A stretch of DNA of 64,000 bases from Mucilaginibacter flavidus (GCF_024055575.1 NZ_JAMXOE010000005.1:1-64000), one strand, 5' to 3'. Positions 16,778 through 25,824 are shown, numbered from the stretch's first letter. Numbers and translations are program-made. Notes: a model not told the origin generated them from the letters alone.

Positions 16778-17143
16778 ATGCATTTAAAGCGGATTAAAAT
16801 TTTGGCGGGGCTGGTGATAATTGCGATATGCTCATGCAACGGCGGTGCCGATAAAACTCCACATGTGGTTTTTAAAGGCTTATACAGCTTTGGCCCGGGC
16901 GTTAATTCGTTTAAAGATTGCGACAGCGGCCGTGAGTTTTGGGTTACCGACAGCACCAAGCAAATGGAGCTAAAGTACTCGCAGCTAAAATTTGAAAAAC
17001 CTTATGAGCCGGTTTATGTTGAAGTAGAGGGTGCAAAGATACACTCCAACAAAGAGGGCCTGAGCCTGGAATACGACAGCACTGTGGTTGTAAAAAAACT
17101 AATAAAGATAACGAAGGAAATCCCGGATGATATGTGTAAGTAG
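16778..17143 (+). CDS. Small lipoprotein, function unknown
   Basis: 121 residues. The signal peptide GLVIIAICSC is a good lipobox (Cys20). The mature part has FKGLYSFGPGVNSFKDCDSGREFWV, then YEPVYVEVEGAKI, and ends VVKKLIKITKEIPDDMC. It resembles the extracytoplasmic copper-resistance NlpE-type beta barrels in layout, but the match is by eye and weak. It starts 9 bp after the LolC/E-type permease and is probably co-transcribed with it, so a role in envelope maintenance is plausible inference. Confidence 0.6.
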   Translation: MHLKRIKILAGLVIIAICSCNGGADKTPHVVFKGLYSFGPGVNSFKDCDSGREFWVTDSTKQMELKYSQLKFEKPYEPVYVEVEGAKIHSNKEGLSLEYDSTVVVKKLIKITKEIPDDMCK

Positions 17144-17231
17144 TTAATTAGCGATTGGAGAATAGAGACTAGTTAAACGCGGGAAAAAATAAAATAACGA
17201 TTGCTTAGGGCTTTCTGCTCAACAAAATAAC

Positions 17232-17603
17232 ATGGAATCAAAACGTCAGCAAAAATTTGCAGGAGTAATACAAGAGGACCTTGCCGCCATATTTCAGCGC
17301 GAGGGCATGAGCTATTTACCAAACACGCTTATCACCATAACCAAGGTAAGGGTAACGCCTGATTTGGCTATTGCAAGGGTATTTTTAAGCTTTTTTAAGA
17401 ATGACAACGCACAGCTGGCGCTGCATACCATCAAATCGCATGCATCCGAAATAAGGTACAAGCTGGGCGCACGTATAAAAGACCAGGTACGCATAATACC
17501 ACAACTTGAGTTTTTTGTGGATGATACCGGCGAATACGTGGAGCGCATGGATAAGATTTTTGATAAGATAAGCAAAGAAGACCGGCAACCCGAAACCGAA
17601 TAA
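17232..17603 (+). CDS. rbfA: 30S ribosome-binding factor
   Basis: RbfA is a KH-fold protein needed for maturation of the 16S rRNA 5' end and for growth in the cold. 123 residues, family size. N-terminal ESKRQQKFAGVIQEDLAAIFQRE, then ITITKVRVTPDLAIARVFLSFF and RYKLGARIKDQVRIIPQLEFFVDD match the family closely. The M23 peptidase gene follows 5 bp later. Confidence 0.93.
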   Translation: MESKRQQKFAGVIQEDLAAIFQREGMSYLPNTLITITKVRVTPDLAIARVFLSFFKNDNAQLALHTIKSHASEIRYKLGARIKDQVRIIPQLEFFVDDTGEYVERMDKIFDKISKEDRQPETE

Positions 17604-17608
17604 TTTAG

Positions 17609-18316
17609 ATGGACGCTACCCAACGGTTAGCTGCTTATATTGGTTCGCATTTAGATTCCACCGGCAAAGTGGTGGATTTTGATGCTGTGTCAGACAGGCT
17701 CTATCATTTCAATTTTACGGCATCGAACACCGAACTGGACGAAGCTACATTTTCGGACACCGTTAAATTTAGCGCCTGGGTAAACCAACAACTTAGTGAT
17801 AACAAGTGCCGGTATGGCGTAGGCGGCTACATGGAGCACCGCACTATTTATGCCCGCAGCGCACACTTTGATACAGATGACGAACCACGCCGCCTGCATT
17901 TGGGTGTTGATATTTGGGCACAGGCTGGTACAGCGGTTTATTCACCTTTGGATGGAATTGTCCACAGCTTTCAAAACAACAATAACTTTGGCGATTACGG
18001 GCCAACTATCATCCTGGAACATCAGCTCGATGGCTTAAAGCTTTATAGCCTATACGGTCATTTAAATACCGAAAGTTTGGATGGATTGTATATTGGCAAA
18101 CCTATCAGCAAAAATGAAAGGATAGGCAGCTTTGGCATGATGAATGAAAATGGCCATTGGCCGCCGCACTTACATTTTCAGCTTATGCTTGATATGGAAG
18201 GCAAAAAGGGCGACTATCCCGGGGTTTGCCGCTTTTCTGAAAAGGTTATCTACCAAAAAAACATTCCTGATCCGCAATTGATCTTGAAGTTTCCGAAGGC
18301 TGTTAACTCCCTCTAA
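17609..18316 (+). CDS. M23 family metallopeptidase
   Basis: A LytM/M23 zinc endopeptidase-like protein of 235 residues. Metal ligands of the family are seen in LHLGVDIWAQAGTAVYSPLDG (H-x3-D) and in PPHLHFQL (H-x-H). YSLYGHLN supplies the third region. The usual substrate is the peptide cross-bridge of peptidoglycan. No signal peptide is visible at the chosen ATG, which is unusual for a cell-wall hydrolase, so export is uncertain. It is 5 bp downstream of rbfA and likely in the same transcript. Confidence 0.85.
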   Translation: MDATQRLAAYIGSHLDSTGKVVDFDAVSDRLYHFNFTASNTELDEATFSDTVKFSAWVNQQLSDNKCRYGVGGYMEHRTIYARSAHFDTDDEPRRLHLGVDIWAQAGTAVYSPLDGIVHSFQNNNNFGDYGPTIILEHQLDGLKLYSLYGHLNTESLDGLYIGKPISKNERIGSFGMMNENGHWPPHLHFQLMLDMEGKKGDYPGVCRFSEKVIYQKNIPDPQLILKFPKAVNSL

Positions 18317-18622
18317 CAACCGGGCTAATTGTAATCTAAATTATCGCTCTTACACTTTTGGGTAAAGCCATCATCACACCTTTCGAGGTCCGTTCCTTAA
18401 AAGGAACGGCAATGATCAAACAATCATATTTCATTCATTGCCGTCTGGCTTTAGCCGACGGATCAAAAACAAGAGCAACATCCGGCTTTACTCAAATTGT
18501 GGGATGTGATCTGATCGGAAAATGAGTAGGTATTGAATCATTAAAGCGCTGTTCTGACCTGCGCTTCGAACCCGGCGAATTGCCGGGAACTATTTATATT
18601 TGCGTTAAGCATCTAACCAATT
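18317..18622. repeat. Intergenic gap with a three-hairpin palindromic element
   Basis: No gene is seen. At 18390-18409 CCGTTCCTTAAAAGGAACGG is a palindrome with a 2-nt centre. CGGCAATGA...TCATTGCCG forms a second stem around 18407-18442. CCGTCTGGCTTTAGCCGACGG at 18441-18461 forms a third. This is a REP/MITE-like unit. A TATATTTG box at 18595-18602 probably drives the alkyltransferase-like gene. Confidence 0.65.
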
Positions 18623-18955
18623 ATGGCTGAACCGAATTTTTACGATAGCGTTTACGAAGTAGCCAGACTGATACCCAAAGGCCGGGTAACGTCATACGGT
18701 GCCATTGCTGCTTATTTGGGCACCAAGGGCTCGTCGCGCATGGTTGGATACGCTATGCAGGCAGCAGGCAGGGTACAGCCGCCTGTGCCGGCACACAGGG
18801 TGGTAAACAGGCAGGGCTTGCTGACAGCCAAATTTCATTTCGGCGGCAATTTGATGGAAACTTTACTTGAAAATGAGGGCGTAAAAGTTGTTGACGACCA
18901 GGTGCAGGACTTTAAAAATGTTTTCTGGGACCCATCAATAGAGTTGGCGCTATAG
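18623..18955 (+). CDS. Alkyltransferase-like protein (MGMT family, no acceptor cysteine)
   Basis: 110 residues, matching the DNA-binding domain of O6-alkylguanine-DNA alkyltransferase: IPKGRVTSYGAIAAYLGTKGSSRMVGYAM. The active-site PCHRV motif of MGMT reads PAHRVV here, so the alkyl-accepting cysteine is missing. Such ATL proteins bind O6-alkylguanine and hand the lesion to nucleotide excision repair. That role is known for the family and inferred here. Monocistronic between two palindromic repeats; tag, another alkylation repair gene, is 2 kb away. Confidence 0.85.
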   Translation: MAEPNFYDSVYEVARLIPKGRVTSYGAIAAYLGTKGSSRMVGYAMQAAGRVQPPVPAHRVVNRQGLLTAKFHFGGNLMETLLENEGVKVVDDQVQDFKNVFWDPSIELAL

Positions 18956-18964
18956 CGTCAAACC

Positions 18965-19053
18965 TGTAGAGACACAATACTTGTGTCTCGGAACCCGCAT
19001 TGTGAAAAGAAAAACTATTTATTTATCAGAGACACAAGTATTGCGTCTCTACA
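18965..19053. repeat. GAGACACAAGTATTG inverted-repeat element
   Basis: Outer arms of about 25 bp, TGTAGAGACACAATACTTG and (inverted) TGTAGAGACGCAATACTTG, differ at one position. Each arm also holds GAGACACAA...TTGTGTCTC. It lies between convergent genes, so it may also terminate. Confidence 0.65.
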
Positions 19054-19065
19054 AAAAAAATCCGA

Positions 19066-19434
19066 TTATAATTTTGCCATGCTATGCACACTGTCGCCGC
19101 GGTAATCGGTAACCAGCCAGGTCAGCAGCAGGCAATTGCCAAATATTACGTAAAACAACTTGCCGTTGGCATTACCATCGAACAATGTGTAGGCCAAAAT
19201 AATTACGGCTACGGCAACAACAAATTCGATCAGTTCATGAATGCTTACAGGGATAATTTTTACCAGTCCCATGGTTGAGTCGGTTAATAAAGTAAGCGCC
19301 AGGTGTGCCGCGCCCAATGCATAAGTAAAAGTTGCCAGGGTGCCTGTAAAGCCAAAAATTATTGGCGATGCCAGTAAAAATACACAAACCAGTATATCTA
19401 TTATTCCGTGAACTTTGGGCGACATGAATTTCAT
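19066..19434 (-). CDS. Small four-helix membrane protein (SPW-repeat-like)
   Basis: 122 residues with four predicted transmembrane helices, beginning MKFMSPKVHGIIDILVCVFLLASP. The HGIIDI...SP pattern in the first helix resembles SPW-repeat membrane proteins, whose role is unknown. The second and third helices carry YALGAAHLALTLLTD and IHELIEFVVAVAVIILAY. It is upstream of nothing in its direction and closed by the palindromic element at 18965-19053. I would call it an integral membrane protein of unknown function. Confidence 0.6.
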   Translation of the reverse strand: MKFMSPKVHGIIDILVCVFLLASPIIFGFTGTLATFTYALGAAHLALTLLTDSTMGLVKIIPVSIHELIEFVVAVAVIILAYTLFDGNANGKLFYVIFGNCLLLTWLVTDYRGDSVHSMAKL

Positions 19435-19498
19435 AACTGTACGTTTTATTTGTTTGCGGGTAACTAATCTACAATTTTATATTTAATATACAACACTA

Positions 19499-19861
19499 TT
19501 AATCAATGTATTGCAGCAATTCCACCCGGTTGCCAAAAGGATCGTGGAACGAAAACCTGTTGCGGCCCGGAATTACCGCCTCCTGCAATACTTGTACGTT
19601 GTGTTTTTCCAAATGTTTCGCCGCCGCATCAAGATTTTTCACCTCGAATGCAATATGTCGTATCGATTGCGGTTTCGGTGGTTCGATACCAATATGTAAC
19701 TCGATATCAGCCACCTGGAACCAGTAACCGGGTGCGCCAAAAACGTCGGGGCGATATTTTTCGGGCAGGCCGATTACATCCCGGTAAAAGAGCCTTGCTT
19801 CTTCAAGTTTTTCGGGTGGTACACAAATATTAACGTGGTCAGTGCGGGTAAATTCAATCAT
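19499..19861 (-). CDS. VOC family (glyoxalase/bleomycin-resistance fold) protein
   Basis: 120 residues forming one vicinal-oxygen-chelate unit pair: TDHVNICVPPEKLEEARLFY at the N-terminus, then IRHIAFEVKNLDAA and FSFHDPFGNRVELLQ at the end. Potential metal ligands are His9, His in DIELHIG and Glu in RVELLQ. Substrate unknown. Its ATG overlaps the TAA of the upstream VOC gene by one base (TAATG), so the two are translationally coupled. Confidence 0.8.
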   Translation of the reverse strand: MIEFTRTDHVNICVPPEKLEEARLFYRDVIGLPEKYRPDVFGAPGYWFQVADIELHIGIEPPKPQSIRHIAFEVKNLDAAAKHLEKHNVQVLQEAVIPGRNRFSFHDPFGNRVELLQYID

Positions 19862-20238
19862 TATTCGTCTTCGGCAAAGGTGAGCACATAGTTGTTATTA
19901 TCCAGTATCGAAAACTCGGTGGCGCCGTAAAAAGTGATCTCCAACCCCTTTAATACAGTTACCTGGTATTTTATCTTCTCAAAGTACTCCCGTATCTTTT
20001 TTATTTTAATGTAAAGCAATTGTGAGGCGCCATTTTGCCGGCTTATCTCGGGCAGTTCTTCGCCCAAGCTGCTGAACGACTGGAACATCATAGTAACGCT
20101 GCCATTAACCATCATCACCCAGTCGAATCTGTCGCCGGTTTCGGGCATGTTCATTACTATTTGAAAGCCTAAGGCGTCATAAAACGCAACGGTTTCGCGC
20201 ATGTTGTGGGTGAAAATGTTGGGGGAAATGCTTTCCAT
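19861..20238 (-). CDS. VOC family protein (divergent)
   Basis: 125 residues of a single VOC domain. HNMRETVAFYDALGFQIVMNMPETG is the typical first beta-alpha unit, and the C-terminus LEITFYGATEFSILDNNNYVLTF the last. Metal-ligand positions look incomplete, as in the many non-enzymatic or resistance-type VOC proteins. It leads a two-gene operon with the next VOC protein through a one-base stop/start overlap. No function can be assigned. Confidence 0.7.
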   Translation of the reverse strand: MESISPNIFTHNMRETVAFYDALGFQIVMNMPETGDRFDWVMMVNGSVTMMFQSFSSLGEELPEISRQNGASQLLYIKIKKIREYFEKIKYQVTVLKGLEITFYGATEFSILDNNNYVLTFAEDE

Positions 20239-20375
20239 AAGTTTGATTTTAGATGGATTATTTCTTTACAATTGAAAGAGGAAAATTACAAAAATGAATT
20301 TAATCTATATTGTAACTTGCGCTTAAAATTCCGGATTAATTAGGCGCTGAAATTGAACGATGAGATCCGAATCCA

Positions 20376-20434
20376 AATAAATCACTAATTCACCCACTCA
20401 CTAATTCACTAATTTGCTAATTCACTAAATAAAC
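20376..20434. repeat. CACTAATTCAC intergenic repeat, copy 2
   Basis: Contains four near-copies of the octamer-like word TCACTAAT / TTCACTAA, ending 4 bp before the ATG of the AhpD-like gene. Confidence 0.65.
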
Positions 20435-20438
20435 ACCT

Positions 20439-20786
20439 ATGGGAAAGCTGATTGACGACTTTGAAAGCTACCGCACCAAAATGAACGACCGGATAATGGA
20501 GTCGTCGAACACTAATATCAAACGTTTTTTCGCGCTGGATACCACTACTTATGCCGACGGTGCGCTTAATGTAAAAACGAAAGAAATGCTGGGCCTGGTA
20601 GCATCGATGGTGCTGCGCTGTGATGATTGTATTAAATACCACCTGGGCAAATGCCACGAAGCAGGCGTAAATCATGATGAAATGAATGAGGTATTTATGA
20701 TTGCTAATTTGGTAGGTGGCTCAATTGTGATTCCGCATTATAGAAGAGCGGTGGAATATTGGGATGAGTTGAACGAAGCGAACTAA
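20439..20786 (+). CDS. Carboxymuconolactone decarboxylase family protein (AhpD-like)
   Basis: 115 residues of the all-helical CMD/AhpD fold. The redox motif is CDDCIKYHL, the C-x2-C-x3-H of AhpD that reduces alkyl hydroperoxide reductase systems. HEAGVNHDEMNEVFMIANLVGGS follows, as in the family. It probably works as a small thiol peroxidase or disulfide reductase in the cytoplasm. Start ATG 20439 lies right behind a CACTAATTCAC repeat tract, which may contribute its 5' leader. Confidence 0.85.
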   Translation: MGKLIDDFESYRTKMNDRIMESSNTNIKRFFALDTTTYADGALNVKTKEMLGLVASMVLRCDDCIKYHLGKCHEAGVNHDEMNEVFMIANLVGGSIVIPHYRRAVEYWDELNEAN

Positions 20787-20792
20787 CATTGT

Positions 20793-20884
20793 TGTCATTG
20801 CTAGGAACGAAGCAATCGCGAACTATGCAAGTCCGATCTGCAAAGTTCGCGGTTGCCGCGCTCGTTCCTCGCTCGCAATGACAA
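20793..20884. repeat. GTCATTGCGAGGAACGAAGCAATC-type palindrome, copy 1
   Basis: An imperfect palindrome bounded by GTCATTGCTAGGAACGAAG and its inverted form ending CTCGCAATGAC, with GCGAACT/AGTTCGC-like inner arms. A second copy lies at 37919-38000. The type is widespread between genes in this phylum. Confidence 0.75.
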
Positions 20885-20914
20885 TTTTTATAAATTATTA
20901 CCGTAAATAACGAT

Positions 20915-21472
20915 ATGGAAACTAAAGAAATACACCGCTGCCGCTGGGCCGGAACAGACGAGCTCTACATAAAATATCACGACGAAGAATGGGGTAAGGA
21001 AGTCCACGACGACCATACTTTATTTGAGTTCCTTATTCTCGAATCGGCCCAGGCCGGCTTAAGCTGGATAACCATACTGCGCCGCCGGGAAGGTTATAGA
21101 AAAGCCTTCGCAAATTTTGATGTAACGAAGGTCGCCGAATTTACCGATGCCGATGTGGAACGCTTGATGAACGACGCGGGCATTATCCGCAACCGTTTAA
21201 AAATACTCGCGGCCATTAATAATGCGAAACTGTTTATTGAGGTGCAAAAGAAATTTGGCTCGTTCGATAAATATCTGTACAGCTTTATGCCCGATGGAAA
21301 GTCAATCAATAATCATTCGGGGCTTACTCCGGCCAGTACACCCATATCCGATGCCATTAGCAAGGACATGAAAAAGCGCGGCTTCAAATTTTTCGGCACC
21401 ACCATTTGCTACGCCCACATGCAGGCTACAGGAATGGTTAATGATCATGTGCCGCAATGTAGTTTTAAATAG
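20915..21472 (+). CDS. tag: DNA-3-methyladenine glycosylase I
   Basis: Tag removes 3-methyladenine from alkylated DNA in base excision repair. 185 residues. HRCRWAG followed by YHDEEWG gives zinc ligands Cys9 and His22, and the end VNDHVPQC gives His178 and Cys182, the spacing seen in the E. coli enzyme. LESAQAGLSWITILRRREGYRKAF carries the helix-hairpin region, with the base-pocket Glu and Trp. Single gene; confident. Confidence 0.94.
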   Translation: METKEIHRCRWAGTDELYIKYHDEEWGKEVHDDHTLFEFLILESAQAGLSWITILRRREGYRKAFANFDVTKVAEFTDADVERLMNDAGIIRNRLKILAAINNAKLFIEVQKKFGSFDKYLYSFMPDGKSINNHSGLTPASTPISDAISKDMKKRGFKFFGTTICYAHMQATGMVNDHVPQCSFK

Positions 21473-21474
21473 AG

Positions 21475-21637
21475 GATTACACCGATTGTTTTGATTACAC
21501 TGATTACCATTGATTTTAAAAAACCGCATTACTGTTGAATTACTCGACAACATAATTGTATTTTTGAATTCACTCAAATGGTTAACGGGTTAGCTAAAGC
21601 GTAGCAAATCTGTGTAATCAAAACAATCGGTGAAATC
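21475..21637. repeat. MITE-like element with 26-bp inverted ends upstream of polA
   Basis: GATTACACCGATTGTTTTGA... at 21475-21500 is matched in inverted orientation at 21612-21637 (24 of 26 positions). The 110-bp inside has no reading frame of interest. Words of the same kind (GATTACACCGATT, TTTCACCGATT) recur at 1497-1535 and 51855-51895. Confidence 0.65.
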
Positions 21638-21648
21638 ATTTAAATACA

Positions 21649-24459
21649 ATGAAAAAACTATTTCTTTTGGATGGCATGGCGCTTATTTACCGGGCGCATT
21701 TTGCCTTGAGTAAAACTCCGCGGTTTACATCAAACGGGTTTAATACATCGGCGGTTATGGGCTTTACCAATACACTGCTCGAGGTTTTACGAAAAGAGAA
21801 ACCCACCCACATGGCGGTGGTATTTGATACCGATGCCCCAACCGAACGCCATACCGACTTCGCAGACTATAAAGGCCACCGTGAAGCCATGCCCGAAGAT
21901 TTGAGCAAGGCCCTCCCCTACATATTTAAAGTGGTACTGGGCTTCAATATCCCGCTTATAACTTCTGATGGTTTCGAGGCCGATGATATTATAGGCACCC
22001 TTGCCAAAAAAGCCGAAGCAAAAGGTTACCAGGTTTACTGTATGACTCCTGATAAGGATTTCGCGCAACTGGTATCGCCGAACATATTTATTTACAAGCC
22101 CGCCCGCATGGGTAACGATATGGAGATATTAGGCGTAAAGGAAGTGCTGGAGAAATGGGAAATTGAACGCGTAGAGCAGGTGATAGATATTTTGGGGCTT
22201 TGGGGCGATGCAGTTGACAATATCCCCGGTATCCCGGGCATTGGCGAAAAAACGGCTAAGCTGCTTATAAAACAATATGGCTCAATGGAGGAAATCATCG
22301 CCCATAGCCACGAATTAAAAGGCAAGCAGCGCGAAAACGTTGAAAACTTTGCTGCCCAGGGCCTGATGTCGAAAAAGCTGGCTACCATAAACCTGAATGT
22401 GCCTGTTGAACTGGATGAGGCGGGATTGGAAATGTGCGCCCCAAGCAAAGATTTACTGGAGCCATTGTTTGCTGAACTGGAGTTCCGCACGCTGGGCAGG
22501 CGTGTTTTTGGCGACGATTTCAGTATTACCGAAACAAAGGCAGTATCCATCCAAACCGACCTATTTGGGAATGCAGTTGCCGAAGGCCGCACCACCATGT
22601 CGGTCGATGTGCAGGATATTTACGAGCCACCTGTTCCGGTTGATATCAAAAACATCAACACCGTACCACACGAATACCATTTAGCTGATACTTTCGAAAA
22701 GCGTGCAGAGTTAATCAACCTGCTGAAACAGCAAAAAGATTTCTGTTTTGATACTGAAACTACGGGTACAGACGCCAATAATTGCGAATTGGTGGGCCTT
22801 TCGTTTGCCGTAAAAGCAAGCGAGGCATGGTATGTGCCCGTACCAGTTGATGATGAAGGGATCAGGAAGATTGTCGCCGAATTTAAGCCTGTACTGGAAG
22901 ATACATCAATCGGCAAAACAGGGCAGAACCTGAAGTTCGACATATTGATGCTGAAATGGTATGATGTTGAGGTAAAAGGCGACCTGTTTGATACCATGAT
23001 GGCGCATTACATTATCGACCCGGATACCCGCCATAACATGGATATCCTGAGCGAAAATTATTTAAGTTACAAACCGGTTTCCATAACCGAACTGATTGGC
23101 GCCAAGGGCAAAAACCAGGGCAGCATGCGCGATGTGGAGATTGAAAAGATAAAGGAATATGCAGCTGAAGATGCGGATATCACCCTGCAGCTGCGCACCG
23201 TTTTTGAGCCCAAACTAAAAGAAGCCGAGGCCGAAAAACTAATACACGAGATTGAACACCCGCTGATTTACGTATTGGCTGATATTGAATACGAAGGTGT
23301 AAAAATAGACCATGACACCCTCCGTGAGTTCTCGAAAGAACTAGAAACAGACATAGCCAAACTAGAGAAAATAGTTTATGAAAAGGCTGGCGTACGTTTC
23401 AACATAGCATCGCCAAAACAACTGGGAGAGGTGCTTTTTGAAAAACTGATGCTTGACCCGAAGGCCAAAAAGACCAAAACCGGCCAATACCAAACCGGGG
23501 AGGATGTGCTGCTGTCGCTGGCTGCAAAAAGCGATATCGTACGCGATATTTTAGATTACCGCCAGCTGCAAAAACTAAAATCGACCTATGTGGATGCCTT
23601 GCCAACCATGGTTAACCCCAAAACCGGCCGGGTGCACACGTCATACAACCAGGCGGTAGCAGCAACCGGGCGTTTAAGCTCAACCAACCCTAACCTGCAA
23701 AACATCCCCATAAAAACCGAACGCGGCCGCGAGGTGCGGAAGGCATTTATCCCACGGGATAGCGGGCATACCATCGTATCTGCGGATTATTCGCAAATAG
23801 AGCTGCGCATTATTGCCGAAATAAGCAAAGATGCCAATATGATGGATGCGTTTGTAAACAACCTGGATATTCACACCGCAACTGCTGCCAAAGTGTATGG
23901 CATCGGGCTTGACGAAGTAAGCAGCGAACAGCGACGGAACGCAAAGGCGGTAAACTTTGGGATTATTTACGGGCAGTCGGCATTTGGATTATCGCAAAGC
24001 CTGGGCATACCACGTAAAGAAGCAGCCGAGATTATTGAAAACTACTTTGCGCAATACCCGGGCATAAAAAACTACATGAGCGATACCATGAACTTTGCCC
24101 GTGAGCATGGGTATGTGTGTACGCTGATGGGCCGCCGCCGCTATCTGCGCGACATTAACAGCGCTAACCAAACCGTACGTGGTTTTGCCGAACGAAATGC
24201 CATTAACGCTCCCATTCAAGGTTCAGCAGCGGATATGATTAAAATAGCGATGATCAACATCCACGGCGAGTTTTGCCTGCGAAAACTGGATGCCCGCATG
24301 ACCATGCAGGTACATGACGAGTTGGTGTTTGACGTACCCCACCACGAGGTGGAAATAGTGAAACCCATTATTATGGAGAACATGAAAAACGCCATAAAAA
24401 CCACTGTACCGATTATGGTAGAGATTGGAACGGGTGTAAACTGGTTAGAGGCACACTAA
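21649..24459 (+). CDS. polA: DNA polymerase I
   Basis: Fills gaps, removes Okazaki primers and repairs DNA. 936 residues in three parts. The 5'-3' exonuclease part begins FLLDGMALIYRAHFAL and has GFEADDIIGTLA and PDKDFAQLV. A 3'-5' exonuclease domain near residue 365 has intact FDTETTGTD, so proofreading is likely. The family A polymerase part shows motif A DYSQIELRI, motif B KAVNFGIIYGQSAFGLS and motif C QVHDELVFD. The ATG sits 11 bp after a MITE-like element, so the promoter is probably inside or before that element. Confidence 0.97.
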   Translation: MKKLFLLDGMALIYRAHFALSKTPRFTSNGFNTSAVMGFTNTLLEVLRKEKPTHMAVVFDTDAPTERHTDFADYKGHREAMPEDLSKALPYIFKVVLGFNIPLITSDGFEADDIIGTLAKKAEAKGYQVYCMTPDKDFAQLVSPNIFIYKPARMGNDMEILGVKEVLEKWEIERVEQVIDILGLWGDAVDNIPGIPGIGEKTAKLLIKQYGSMEEIIAHSHELKGKQRENVENFAAQGLMSKKLATINLNVPVELDEAGLEMCAPSKDLLEPLFAELEFRTLGRRVFGDDFSITETKAVSIQTDLFGNAVAEGRTTMSVDVQDIYEPPVPVDIKNINTVPHEYHLADTFEKRAELINLLKQQKDFCFDTETTGTDANNCELVGLSFAVKASEAWYVPVPVDDEGIRKIVAEFKPVLEDTSIGKTGQNLKFDILMLKWYDVEVKGDLFDTMMAHYIIDPDTRHNMDILSENYLSYKPVSITELIGAKGKNQGSMRDVEIEKIKEYAAEDADITLQLRTVFEPKLKEAEAEKLIHEIEHPLIYVLADIEYEGVKIDHDTLREFSKELETDIAKLEKIVYEKAGVRFNIASPKQLGEVLFEKLMLDPKAKKTKTGQYQTGEDVLLSLAAKSDIVRDILDYRQLQKLKSTYVDALPTMVNPKTGRVHTSYNQAVAATGRLSSTNPNLQNIPIKTERGREVRKAFIPRDSGHTIVSADYSQIELRIIAEISKDANMMDAFVNNLDIHTATAAKVYGIGLDEVSSEQRRNAKAVNFGIIYGQSAFGLSQSLGIPRKEAAEIIENYFAQYPGIKNYMSDTMNFAREHGYVCTLMGRRRYLRDINSANQTVRGFAERNAINAPIQGSAADMIKIAMINIHGEFCLRKLDARMTMQVHDELVFDVPHHEVEIVKPIIMENMKNAIKTTVPIMVEIGTGVNWLEAH

Positions 24460-24464
24460 TTAAT

Positions 24465-24500
24465 TGGTGAATGGGTGAGTTGGTGAATTAGTGAATTTTT
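24465..24500. repeat. CACTAATTCAC intergenic repeat, copy 3 (inverted)
   Basis: GGTGAATGGGTGAGTTGGTG and AATTAGTGAATTTTTTT lie just after polA and end in T7. It is the same word family read on the other strand. Confidence 0.5.
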
Positions 24501-24528
24501 TTCGGCAATAGATTAATGATCGATCAGA

Positions 24529-25824
24529 TCAATTCGCTCTTAAAACATTTTCGCCAACCATAAATACCGGGAGTGAACCAAGGTTTAGTATCCTGTCGTG
24601 AAAGCTTTTGATATTGAATTTTGTGCCCTCCCGCTTTTGTAAGGTTTGTTTCCATTGCATTATCTGGCCGGCGCCGTATTTATAAGTAATACATTGTGCC
24701 GGCCAGCGTTTTACACGGGCAATTTCGCGCAGGGCTATGTCGTCCTGGTTTTTAATGTTCTTTTTCCAAAAGGCAAGCGCCTGTTCGTCTGTCCACCCGT
24801 AATAGTTAAGGCCGATATCCATAGGTACACGTACCGAACGTACAATATCCCACTCCCATTTACCGAGCTCATCGTACGGTGTTTTATAAACGCCTACATC
24901 TTTGCCCAGTTCTTCCACATACGCCCCCCAGCCTTCTTCGAGGCCTAAAAAGTAAAAAAGCTGGTGCACGCCTGATTGCTTAACGTCGGAATTAATTGAC
25001 GACTTATAATGATGCCCCGGCACCGCTTCATGCAAAAAGAGCCAGTCGAACTGGCGTTTATTATACGGTTTGCCAAACAGGTTGTAGTAAAACACATTGT
25101 TGTCATAATAGCCCGGCGTTTGTGCCATTACGGCGTTGGCGCCCTGCTCAATTTTTAATGCCGGTATTTTATGCGGACTAAATACATTGCCCAGGTGGTT
25201 GTAAACAATATCTTTAGTGTGCTCAAACTGCTTTTGTACTTCCTTTGGGTTGGCAATAAAAAACTCTTTGTCATTAAGGTGTTTGTAAAAGGCAGCTTCG
25301 CTTAGTCCGCTTTGTTTTTGAATGGCTTCAATATGTCCTTTTACCCTTTCAACCTCACTAAGGCCAAACTTGTAAATATTGTCCGGCGTAACGTTTGCGC
25401 TTAGCCAGTTTTTTAAAAAATATGTGTACCAAGCCTTGCCATTAGGTATAGAATGCAAACCCGCAGCTGAAATTTCTTTGGGCTTATTGGCAGTCCATTG
25501 TTTTTCTAATGCCAGTCGCTCAAGGTTCAAATCGGTTTCGTAGGCAATCAATTCATAATCCTGCATTTGGCTGGCGGTCAGGCCTGCTGTGCTGATATTT
25601 TTCTGTTCTGATTTTATCGCTTCAAAAAAATCTGTTTGCTTTTTGATTTCGTCGGCCGGTTTGATTTGTTTCAGCATATTAACGTAGCTGAGCTCCAGTT
25701 GCGGAATTTTAAGTGCAGTGTAGCCTTTTACAAATTTGGCAGCAAACTGGTTAAAGTCCGGCTGATTTTTAAATCCTGACAGACAAAGCAAGCACACAAC
25801 TAAATAAGCTGATTTAATTTTCAT
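24529..25824 (-). CDS. DUF885 family protein, exported
   Basis: 431 residues with an N-terminal signal sequence (SAYLVVCLLCLSGF) and no clear lipobox. DUF885 proteins are gluzincin-like and probably metallopeptidases: the motif HEAVPGHHYKSSIN at about residue 260 gives H-E-x3-G-H, and EEGWGAYVEELG lies downstream at the expected Glu. The C-terminus has KRWPAQCITYKYGAGQI, characteristic of the family. It probably degrades peptides in the periplasm; substrate unknown. Monocistronic. Confidence 0.8.
   Translation of the reverse strand: MKIKSAYLVVCLLCLSGFKNQPDFNQFAAKFVKGYTALKIPQLELSYVNMLKQIKPADEIKKQTDFFEAIKSEQKNISTAGLTASQMQDYELIAYETDLNLERLALEKQWTANKPKEISAAGLHSIPNGKAWYTYFLKNWLSANVTPDNIYKFGLSEVERVKGHIEAIQKQSGLSEAAFYKHLNDKEFFIANPKEVQKQFEHTKDIVYNHLGNVFSPHKIPALKIEQGANAVMAQTPGYYDNNVFYYNLFGKPYNKRQFDWLFLHEAVPGHHYKSSINSDVKQSGVHQLFYFLGLEEGWGAYVEELGKDVGVYKTPYDELGKWEWDIVRSVRVPMDIGLNYYGWTDEQALAFWKKNIKNQDDIALREIARVKRWPAQCITYKYGAGQIMQWKQTLQKREGTKFNIKSFHDRILNLGSLPVFMVGENVLRAN

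Noticed and set aside
18540..18602. tRNA-like sequence with TTCGAACCC
   Set aside because: No acceptor or anticodon stem can be built around it.
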